Source: Deltaproteobacteria bacterium (GTDB lineage Bacteria > Desulfobacterota_B > Binatia > Bin18). Taken from it: a stretch of DNA of 12,028 nucleotides. Positions 6,798 to 12,028 of the stretch are shown here, one piece after another; position 1 is the first letter of the stretch; every line of letters starts with the position of its first letter. The notes beneath the pieces are model-generated. The model ran no database searches and was not told where the DNA came from. It saw nothing but the letters and a program-made list of their open reading frames with translations. Position numbers and translations under genes: made by a program. The stretch lies in assembly GCA_012271025.1 (NCBI GenBank), contig JAAXHF010000498.1:1-12028 (forward strand), given 5' to 3'.

Positions 6798-7775
6798 TCA
6801 GCCCGGACCGAACAGCGGGCTCGCGTCCACGGGGTGCAGCTCGGGCTGACACCCGGGGCAGGGCTGATAGCCGAGTTCGCGGGCTCGGGCCAGGGACGGG
6901 ATCAACACCCGTTCGGCGGCGGTCTGAGCGTGCAGGTCGGCGCAGTCGGGCCGACACAGGCGGGAGCCGGAACGCCAGCCCACATACATCCGGGCGGCGG
7001 CAATGGCCAAGCCGCGTCGGGTGTGTCTGACCGGAATGCCCTCGGTCTCAAGAATGGCCCGTTTGGTCTCGACCAGATTGCCGGCATAGCCGGTCAGGCG
7101 CCCATCGCTGCCGAGCACCCGATGACACGGAATATGGAGCGGAACCGGGTTGTGACGCAGGGCTTGGGCGACCGCGCGAACCGCCCGGGGTTGGCCGATG
7201 GCGTCGGCCAGACCCTGATAGCTGATAACCGTACCGTAGGGAATGGCTGCGGTGGCCCGCAGCACGCGGCGCTGAAAGTCGCTGCGCATCAGGCGATCAT
7301 CCAGCGTCCAGTCCAGCGTCCGGCGTGTTCCGGCAAAATACTCGTCAAGCTGTTGGACGAGGGCTGTGGTCTCCGGCCCGGCCTGCTCGGGCCTGAAATC
7401 GTGCTCCAGGCGCGTGAGCTGGGTCGAGGCTTGATTTTGGCGCGCGAACTCGACAAACACCACGCCTCTGTCTGTCGCTCCGAGCAGAATGTCTCCGACC
7501 GGCGAGTGCCACAGCTGGACGCGCAACCGCGGGCGCTGCGGCTCGTACAGCCGCGCCTCAAGCGCCTGCCGGGCACGTCGCAGGCCCTCGGCTTCTTGGG
7601 CGGGAGCGGGCCAGTCGTGTAGCCGGGCGCGTAGCGTCCGATACTGTTCCAGCAGCTCGCTACACACAGGACAGCCAGCCACATGCCAGCGCACCTGCTG
7701 GCTCAGCTCGGCCTGCGCCTCGCCAAACGCCTCGGCAATCAGCCGGTTTTCCGAAAATCCGCACGTTTTCGCCAT
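6798..7775 (-). CDS. ZAS anti-sigma zinc finger - O6-alkylguanine-DNA alkyltransferase - Ada metal-site fusion
   Basis: This 325-residue soluble protein has three recognisable parts. Residues 1-50 form a ZAS anti-sigma zinc finger with C5, H31, C35 and C38, the C-x25-H-x3-C-x2-C spacing of RsrA-type anti-sigma factors. Residues 84-246 are a complete MGMT/Ogt domain: N-terminal fold (SPVGDILLG, 91-99), IPYGTVISYQGLADAIG (178-194), arginine finger R200, N209 and PCHRV with acceptor C217. Residues 262-312 match the methylphosphotriester-accepting metal site of Ada: LCRPDC (C274, C278) and YQPCPGCQPE (C306, C309); C274 aligns with E. coli Ada C38. The Ada AraC-type DNA-binding domain is absent and the Ada site is C-terminal instead of N-terminal. 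No membrane segment is seen. ATG 7773-7775 lies three bases after the sigma stop, with AGGAGG inside the sigma gene. It likely repairs O6-alkylguanine and restrains the sigma factor; damage-triggered release is inference. Confidence 0.93.
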   Translation of the reverse strand: MAKTCGFSENRLIAEAFGEAQAELSQQVRWHVAGCPVCSELLEQYRTLRARLHDWPAPAQEAEGLRRARQALEARLYEPQRPRLRVQLWHSPVGDILLGATDRGVVFVEFARQNQASTQLTRLEHDFRPEQAGPETTALVQQLDEYFAGTRRTLDWTLDDRLMRSDFQRRVLRATAAIPYGTVISYQGLADAIGQPRAVRAVAQALRHNPVPLHIPCHRVLGSDGRLTGYAGNLVETKRAILETEGIPVRHTRRGLAIAAARMYVGWRSGSRLCRPDCADLHAQTAAERVLIPSLARARELGYQPCPGCQPELHPVDASPLFGPG

Positions 7776-7778
7776 AGC

Positions 7779-8318
7779 CTAATCCTCCTGAAGGGCGAGC
7801 CGCAGCTTGCGCAGCGCCTGATAGACATGCGCCCGCGCGGTATCTTGGGAACACGCCAGATTGCTGGCGATGACCTGATAGTCCAGCCCCTCGAACTGGC
7901 GTTGGACAAGCGCGGTGCGCTGCCGGAAGGGTAATGTTTCAATGGCGGCAAGCAAGGTCTGAGTCGTCTCGTTGGCAGCCATGGTTTCCTCCATATCGGC
8001 TCCGTTTCCAGACGGCGATGCAGTATCGTCGGTCCGCTCGTGGTTGCGCGTCACCACCACCCGGCCTCTGCGTTGGCGGTCGCGCGCGTAGTTCTTGGAC
8101 ACGTTGATGGCGATCCGCATCAACCAGGCCCGATAGTTCATCTCAGCCGGCCGATTTTGGACGCGCGGATACGCCCGGTAGGCGCGCAAGAACGTCTCCT
8201 GAAACAGATCCTGAGCGTCGTGTGGATCGCGGGTAAAGCGCAACAGATAGCCGTACACCGCGCCCTGGTGACGCGTGACCAACTCGGCAAAGGCCTGCTG
8301 TTCGGTATGTGTCGCCAT
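7779..8318 (-). CDS. ECF RNA polymerase sigma factor
   Basis: A 179-residue group IV (extracytoplasmic function) sigma factor. Region 2 covers about residues 8-85, with the core-binding DPHDAQDLFQETFLRAY stretch (31-47) and the -10 recognition part RAWLMRIAINVSKNYARDRQRR (63-84). A polar, variable linker follows (90-117). Region 4 (118-175) holds the -35-binding helix-turn-helix 'LDYQVIASNLACSQDTARAH' (145-164), followed by VYQALRKLR. The length is standard with no C-terminal extension. The start is ATG 8316-8318; GAGGTG lies somewhat far (13 bases) upstream and no better in-frame start exists. The fusion gene begins three bases after its stop, the classic sigma/cognate-anti-sigma arrangement, so this sigma is expected to be held by that zinc finger and perhaps to drive its own operon. 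I see no clear GGAAC-type -35 upstream of it. Confidence 0.95.
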   Translation of the reverse strand: MATHTEQQAFAELVTRHQGAVYGYLLRFTRDPHDAQDLFQETFLRAYRAYPRVQNRPAEMNYRAWLMRIAINVSKNYARDRQRRGRVVVTRNHERTDDTASPSGNGADMEETMAANETTQTLLAAIETLPFRQRTALVQRQFEGLDYQVIASNLACSQDTARAHVYQALRKLRLALQED

Positions 8319-8344
8319 GTGTAGAGAAAGACACCTCAGCCGGC

Positions 8345-8388
8345 CGTTTGTGAAAACGCTTGCGCCGTCGGGAGCCAGACAGTATATG
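8345..8388 (+). promoter_or_regulatory. Possible promoter/operator in the sigma - exported protein divergent gap
   Basis: The 74-bp gap between the sigma start and the divergent gene holds an inverted repeat CGTTT-GTGA-AAACG (8345-8358). On the plus strand TTGCGC (8360-8365) and TATATG (8383-8388) sit 17 bp apart, four of six matches each to the sigma-70 consensus. On the minus strand TATACT (8386 to 8381) overlaps this -10, but without a clear -35. All of it is weak evidence; a bidirectional control point is plausible only because both genes must start here. Confidence 0.3.
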
Positions 8389-8392
8389 CTGC

Positions 8393-9106
8393 ATGGGTAT
8401 GCTTGCGTTCGTCACCTCGGTCGTCATGGCCTGGGCACTCGCCACGCTCTTGGCCTCCCCGCCAGCGGCGGATCGCTTGCCGGCGGCCGACTTCTTCCCC
8501 CTGGCCATGCATAATACCTGGACCCATGAGGTCAGGTTCTCGGGCGGGGACTATCACTACTACATGACCGAGACCGTCATCAAAGACAACTGGCCGCTGC
8601 TCGGCCAACAGTCCTACGTGGTTGCCGAGGACTACGAGCCGCTCACCGACCGCGCCCCTGAGGCCAGAAGCACGGTTGCCTATTTTCGCAAAAACGGATT
8701 TCTCTACCGCTATCCGTGGCTGGACTCCGAGGGCGACCGGATCTGGGACACCCGGCTGGGTCAGGGGCTGGATCAAATCATGCCGAGTCCGTTTGTGGAG
8801 AGAACACGCTGGCGCATGAACCTGAGCACCCGGGTCATGGCCAGCGGCGGGCAGAGCAGCTCATCGGCCACCGCCTGGATCGATCCGAGCGCCATACAGG
8901 TGCCGGCCGGCACCTTTCGCAACTGCCTCAGAGTCGAAACGGTGACGATCAGCTTCGTGCCAGACCCGCGCAAAAAGAGCGCGGAATTTGCGCTGCGGCA
9001 TACCGAGTGGTACGCCCGGGGCGTCGGTCTGGTCAAAGCCATCAGCAGCGAAGGCACGGCGCAAAAAAGTGTGACAGAGCTGCTGAGGTATCGGATTCGT
9101 GAATAA
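8393..9106 (+). CDS. Exported protein of unknown function
   Basis: A 237-residue protein starting with an apparent signal peptide: MGMLAFVTSVVMAWALATLL, then ASPPAADRL, with a possible cleavage near residues 22-27 and no lipobox cysteine. The mature part is beta-rich: FFPLAMHNTWTHEVRF (35-50), YHYYMTETVI, RNGF/LYRYPWLD-type strands, an IQVPAGTFRNCLRVETV segment and a WYARGVGLVKAISSEGT stretch near the C-terminus. The order 'FPL...NTWTYxV', 'VPAGTF.NCL.V' and 'WYA.GVGLVK' is common to periplasmic or surface-associated hypothetical proteins; no function is known to me. The start is ATG 8393 or ATG 8399. Neither has a good ribosome-binding site, and a TTG six codons before the signal peptide's hydrophobic part is less likely. 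It diverges from the sigma gene by 74 bp and is followed 17 bp later by the nitroreductase gene. Confidence 0.8.
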   Translation: MGMLAFVTSVVMAWALATLLASPPAADRLPAADFFPLAMHNTWTHEVRFSGGDYHYYMTETVIKDNWPLLGQQSYVVAEDYEPLTDRAPEARSTVAYFRKNGFLYRYPWLDSEGDRIWDTRLGQGLDQIMPSPFVERTRWRMNLSTRVMASGGQSSSSATAWIDPSAIQVPAGTFRNCLRVETVTISFVPDPRKKSAEFALRHTEWYARGVGLVKAISSEGTAQKSVTELLRYRIRE

Positions 9107-9123
9107 GGAGCACCCCAATCACC

Positions 9124-9807
9124 ATGACTGACCACGACCTGTTTGACATCATGTATACCTGCCGCAGCATGCGGCGCCTCAAACCCGACCCCGTTCCGGA
9201 CGAGTTGATCTATCGCATTATCGAGGCCGGCACCCAGGCGCCGAGCGGCGGTGGCGTCCAGGCCTGGCGCTTTGTGGTGGTAACCGACCCGGAACGCAAG
9301 CAGCAGATTGCCGATCTCTACCAGCACGGCTGGCAGATTGCCCTGAAGCAGTACGCCGCAGCCAGCCTCACGCCCGAAAACGACAAAAATGTCCGCGCCG
9401 CCTCCTACCTGGCCGAGCACCTGGCCGAGGCGCCGGTGCTGCTCGTACCGTGTCTGCGGGAGCGCCGCCTGCACGCCGAGCGCAAGACAGGCCCCAACGC
9501 CCATAACTTCATTCGGATCATCAGCGGCAGCATTTACCCGGCGGTGCAGAATATCCTGCTGGCCTGCCGGGCGCTGGGTTTGGGCGCCACGCTGACCTCG
9601 GTGACCACCCAGTATGAAGCCGAGATGAAAAAAATCCTCGACCTGCCGGAGACAATCACCACCTATGCGTTGATTCCCATTGGCTACCCCATGGGCCGCT
9701 TCGGGCCGGTCACCCGCCGAGCGGTTGAAGAAGTCAGCTGGCTGAACGCCTACGGCACCCCGTTTCCCCGGCCGGCCGGCTATTCGGGCAGAAAGTCGCC
9801 AGTCTGA
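9124..9807 (+). CDS. Nitroreductase-family FMN oxidoreductase
   Basis: A 227-residue nitroreductase-superfamily flavoprotein, expected to reduce nitro compounds, quinones or other electrophiles with NAD(P)H using FMN. The signatures are the N-terminal phosphate-binding RSMRRLKPDPVPDELI (14-29), EAGTQAPSGGGVQAWRFVVV (34-53) for flavin contact, and the C-terminal IYPAVQNILLACRALGLGATLT segment (residues 137-158), then 'IPIGYPMGRFGPVTRR'. The length is normal. The start ATG 9124-9126 lies 13 bases after AAGGAG (9105-9110), which overlaps the stop of the exported-protein gene, so the two are probably one transcript. A detoxifying reductase divergent from an alkylation-repair cassette is suggestive, but the shared regulation is unproven. 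The end converges on the class V PLP enzyme gene with 42 bp between. Confidence 0.88.
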   Translation: MTDHDLFDIMYTCRSMRRLKPDPVPDELIYRIIEAGTQAPSGGGVQAWRFVVVTDPERKQQIADLYQHGWQIALKQYAAASLTPENDKNVRAASYLAEHLAEAPVLLVPCLRERRLHAERKTGPNAHNFIRIISGSIYPAVQNILLACRALGLGATLTSVTTQYEAEMKKILDLPETITTYALIPIGYPMGRFGPVTRRAVEEVSWLNAYGTPFPRPAGYSGRKSPV

Positions 9808-9849
9808 ACAGTCTGGCCCTGCCACACAAGGAAAAGACCGTCCGCCAGC

Positions 9850-10989
9850 CTAGCCCACCGCCCTGAGCAACGCCTCGGCCAGAGCCTGGATATCCTCGGG
9901 ACGATTATAGACGTGGGGCGACACCCGGATCGAGCTGCCGCGCTGGGATACGTACACCCGGCGCCGGCGCAGCTCGGTAAGAATGGCCGGGATCTGCCCG
10001 GCGTCGGGCAGCCGCACGCCGAACAGATGGGCGGAGCGCTCGGCACCAAGTGAGAATGGGCTGTCTGCCAACGCCTCGGCCAGCCCGCTGCTGAGCCGGG
10101 CGCAATAGGCCCGAATATTGGCGATACCCCAGCGCTCCAGCTGTTTCAGCGCTTCGAGCAGCATCGGCACCAGGATGAAGTTGGACCGCTCGCCGGCGTC
10201 AAACCGCTGCGCTCCGGGCTGAAACTCGGACTGGTAGTTGATCAGAGAGCTGAAGTCCTGACTGTTTTTGCGGGTGATCCAGTTGTGTTCGAACGGCTCG
10301 GCGTCCAGCAGTCGGTCGCCCACCACCGCAAAACAGTACTGGTAGGGACCGAACAGCCACTTGTAGCCGGCGCACACCAGCAGGTCCGGCCGTACCTGGG
10401 CGCAGTCAAACGGGACAGCCCCGATCGACTGCGTGCCATCGACAATGAACAACGCGCCGACCTCGCGTGCCCGGCGTCCAATCCGGTCCACATCAAACGG
10501 CGTACCGTCCGTCCAGTGGACCGTGCTGAGCGTCACCACTGCGGTGTTGCGGTCTATGGCGTCAAGGAGACGGGGAGTCCAACCATCGGTCGTCCCCTGC
10601 TCCGGACGCTCCACAAAACGCAGGCGCGCTCCGCCGTGCTGACACTGCGCCATCCAGGCATACACATTACTCGGAAACTCCTCGCCCGGGATGACCACGT
10701 TCTGGCCCGACCGCAGCCGCGTATTGTGACTGGCAATGGCAATGCCGTAGCTCACCGCCGGCACCAGCGCGACCCGCTCTGGCGTAGTATTGATCAACCG
10801 GGCGAACAGGCAACGCAACTCGTGTGTTTCGTCAAAAAAATCAGCCGGGACAAGCTCGGCCGGATTGACCTTGCGCCGCAGCCCGGCAATGCCGGCCGCC
10901 TCGACCGATTTCAGCAGCGGCGACATGTACGCGCAGTTGAGGTAGTGCTGGTCCTCGGGCAGGGTGAAGAGATGGCGCTGGCATTCCAT
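9850..10989 (-). CDS. Class V aminotransferase-fold PLP enzyme (isopenicillin N epimerase / cysteine desulfurase-like)
   Basis: A 379-residue fold-type I PLP enzyme of the class V family. Seen: LNCAYMSPL near the N-terminus (17-25), VALVPAVSYGIAIA (73-86) for phosphate binding, PGEEFPSNVYAW (101-112), TVHWTDGTPFD (156-166) with H158 for ring stacking, VDGTQSIGAVPFD (183-195) with D184 and Q187, and the PLP lysine K210 in 'CAGYKWLFGPYQYCF'. The C-terminal domain ends in RRVYVSQRGSSIRVSPHVYN. There is no cysteine-rich loop of a NifS/IscS active site that I can identify, so a desulfurase assignment is not favoured; epimerase, kynureninase-like or lyase activity is open. Start ATG 10987-10989 lacks a strong ribosome-binding site and sits seven bases after the MaoC stop, so translation is probably coupled. 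The frame is open further upstream but overlaps the MaoC gene. Confidence 0.85.
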   Translation of the reverse strand: MECQRHLFTLPEDQHYLNCAYMSPLLKSVEAAGIAGLRRKVNPAELVPADFFDETHELRCLFARLINTTPERVALVPAVSYGIAIASHNTRLRSGQNVVIPGEEFPSNVYAWMAQCQHGGARLRFVERPEQGTTDGWTPRLLDAIDRNTAVVTLSTVHWTDGTPFDVDRIGRRAREVGALFIVDGTQSIGAVPFDCAQVRPDLLVCAGYKWLFGPYQYCFAVVGDRLLDAEPFEHNWITRKNSQDFSSLINYQSEFQPGAQRFDAGERSNFILVPMLLEALKQLERWGIANIRAYCARLSSGLAEALADSPFSLGAERSAHLFGVRLPDAGQIPAILTELRRRRVYVSQRGSSIRVSPHVYNRPEDIQALAEALLRAVG

Positions 10990-10996
10990 AGCGGTG

Positions 10997-11500
10997 TCAG
11001 GCCTGTTTGACTTCAGGGAAGAGGTCCTGCTTTGGCGCGTGAGCCTTTTTCCAGACCATGACGTTGCGCGTATATTTACACACCAGAGTGCCGTCCTGTT
11101 TGACGCCGCGCGTTTCGACCTTGACAATGCCCCACTGGGGTTTGGACCGGGACTCGCGCGTTTCCAGGACTTCGGATTCGGAGTACAGGGTGTCGCCGGC
11201 AAACACCGGGTTGGGCAGGACGACATTATCCCAGCCCAGGTTAAAGCCGTTCTCGCTTACATCGGCCACGCCCAGCCCGGCCACAATCGCCAGGGTCAGC
11301 ACACTATTAATCAGACACTGGCCGAACTCGGTCTGTTTGCCGTACTCGGTATTAAAATGGATCTGGTTGGTGTTATTGGTCAACAAAGTAAACCAGATAT
11401 TATCGTTTTCGGTCACCGTCCGACCGAGCCGACAGCGGTACACGTCCCCGACCTCAAAATCCTCATAATAACGACCTTCCCAACCGGCTTTGACTGGCAT
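10997..11500 (-). CDS. MaoC-like acyl-CoA hydratase/dehydratase
   Basis: A 167-residue single hot-dog domain of the MaoC family, which hydrates or dehydrates CoA thioesters. Visible features: YYEDFEVGDVYRCRLGRTVTE (11-31), the central LLTNNTNQIHFNTEYGKQTEFG (39-60) with the catalytic histidine H48, LGWDNVVLPNPVFAGDTLYSESEV (88-111) and TRGVKQDGTLVCKYTRNVMVWKK (130-152). In (R)-specific hydratases the pattern is D-x-N-P-x-H; here N43 takes the aspartate position and Q46 the proline, as in the larger subfamily that includes itaconyl/mesaconyl-CoA hydratase-like proteins. Start ATG 11498-11500 follows AGGAGG at eight bases; an upstream ATG would add 16 unfamily-like residues. It is the first gene of a pair with the class V enzyme. 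The acyl-CoA substrate is unknown. Confidence 0.87.
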   Translation of the reverse strand: MPVKAGWEGRYYEDFEVGDVYRCRLGRTVTENDNIWFTLLTNNTNQIHFNTEYGKQTEFGQCLINSVLTLAIVAGLGVADVSENGFNLGWDNVVLPNPVFAGDTLYSESEVLETRESRSKPQWGIVKVETRGVKQDGTLVCKYTRNVMVWKKAHAPKQDLFPEVKQA

Positions 11501-12028
11501 AGTGCTTTCCTCCTGTCCGAGAACATGGGTTTCCCGGCACTCTACCACGCCCGGAGCGGGCAGGAGAAGGGGCCAGAGCTGTGGGACGCCGCCCTTCTGT
11601 GTCCAAGTACACCGTAGAATACTATCTGCTGAGAATTTGCTGCATACATCAGAAAGGTGCTATTTTAAAACATTGTTTTGTTTAATATTTCTCAAAAAGT
11701 ATAGAGGGGCTCTCAGACCTAAATTAAGGAAAATCAATAGTTTATGGAGCCATACACAGTCTCCTGCAAGCTGAAATCTCGCACGTTCGGCAGAACACAA
11801 GCAGGATCGTATAGTCACATCTTATTATCGCATCACCAATCGTGCTAGAGTGCCCCGACAAGCCAACCCACCCCGCCGCTAGCGCAGTTTCATCCTATTG
11901 TGAGTCATGGGCGGAGAGGCGAAGTCGGCAGGGTATGAGGCAGGCGGGGAAGCCGGGAGCGCGGGCGTCCCGCCCGCCTCTTCAGACGTATCGGAAATCA
12001 CCGAAAATGCTCTAGGGTCCGGACTCAT
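11501..12028. other. Gene-free region with AT-rich island
   Basis: No convincing coding sequence is seen over 528 bp. The part next to the MaoC gene (11501-11616) is GC-rich and should hold its promoter. From about 11617 to 11790 the DNA turns clearly AT-rich, with runs such as TATTTTAAAACATTG and TTTAATATTTCTC, unlike anything else in the window. From about 11855 it is GC-rich again and ends in a palindromic repeat. Short open frames cross the AT-rich part but lack ribosome-binding sites and family features. No tRNA, CRISPR or transposon end is recognisable. Confidence 0.6.
11957..11980. repeat. Palindromic GCGGGC-GTCCC-GCCCGC repeat
   Basis: GAG-C-GCGGGC (11957-11966) pairs with GCCCGC-CTC (11972-11980) around a five-base loop, leaving one bulged C. 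Reverse-strand reading begins GAGGCGGGCGGGACGCCCGC, a form I recognise as a common interspersed element that yields spurious 'GGTPALP' peptides in many genomes. A minus-strand frame from 12028 to about 11879 encodes exactly such a peptide and is not counted as a gene. Confidence 0.5.

Noticed and set aside
6693..7622. Plus-strand open frame of about 309 codons
   Set aside because: It lies antisense to the anti-sigma/alkyltransferase fusion, which has clear motifs throughout; typical GC-rich shadow frame.
9798..9817. GCCAGTCTG..CAGTCTGGC hairpin between convergent genes as a terminator
   Set aside because: It contains a T:T mismatch, leaves a two-base loop if fully paired and has no T-run on either strand.
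8773..9825. Minus-strand open frame of about 350 codons
   Set aside because: It is antisense to the exported protein and nitroreductase genes and shows no recognisable domain.
11490..11774. Plus-strand frame of 94 codons crossing the AT-rich island
   Set aside because: It starts inside the MaoC gene on the opposite strand, has no ribosome-binding site and no family features.
11879..12028. Minus-strand 49-codon frame starting at the window edge
   Set aside because: Its peptide contains 'EEAGGTPALP', which comes from the palindromic repeat; such frames are known spurious products.

Overview
The window is GC-rich bacterial DNA with tightly packed genes, short intergenic gaps and good Shine-Dalgarno sites. 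The gene mix is ECF sigma with zinc-finger anti-sigma, amidohydrolase, TPP enzyme, CoA-transferase, MaoC hydratase and SnoaL-like protein. Together with palindromic intergenic repeats of the GTAGGGGC...GCCC kind, it suggests a large-genome, probably uncultured environmental bacterium (deltaproteobacterial or Tectomicrobia/Entotheonella-like). That placement is a guess from style, not from a marker gene. No rRNA, tRNA, CRISPR, transposase or phage gene is visible.

Layout. (1) 2-211 is the 3' end of an unidentified plus-strand gene. (2) 221-3322 is a minus-strand run: a metal-dependent amidohydrolase, a ThDP-dependent enzyme of the acetolactate synthase / 2-hydroxyacyl-CoA lyase superfamily, then a small DUF493/YbeD-like protein. 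(3) Divergently, 3524-5927 holds a zinc-free quinone oxidoreductase and an acetyl-CoA hydrolase/CoA-transferase family protein, with a palindromic repeat between them. (4) 5932-8318 is a minus-strand cassette of ECF sigma factor, a three-domain zinc-finger anti-sigma/alkylguanine transferase/Ada-type protein, a SnoaL-like protein and an alkyltransferase-like (ATL) protein. (5) Divergently, 8393-9807 holds an exported protein of unknown function and a nitroreductase. (6) 9850-11500 is a minus-strand pair, MaoC hydratase and class V PLP enzyme. (7) 11501-12028 has no convincing gene; it holds an AT-rich island and a terminal palindromic repeat.

The standout is region 4. The 325-residue protein joins a ZAS anti-sigma zinc finger (C5, H31, C35, C38), a complete O6-alkylguanine-DNA alkyltransferase (PCHR at 216-219, acceptor C217) and, at the C-terminus, the four-cysteine metal site of Ada (C274, C278, C306, C309). 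It is encoded directly after an ECF sigma gene, with its ribosome-binding site inside the sigma gene's end, and the likely operon ends with a catalytically dead ATL (PWQR). The simplest reading is a DNA-alkylation response in which the damage-repairing protein is itself the anti-sigma factor: self-methylation would report damage and free the sigma factor. This is inference from domain architecture and gene order. I know of no described system of this form, but I cannot search.

The remaining genes look like ordinary accessory acyl-CoA and small-molecule catabolism. Their exact substrates cannot be read from the sequence.
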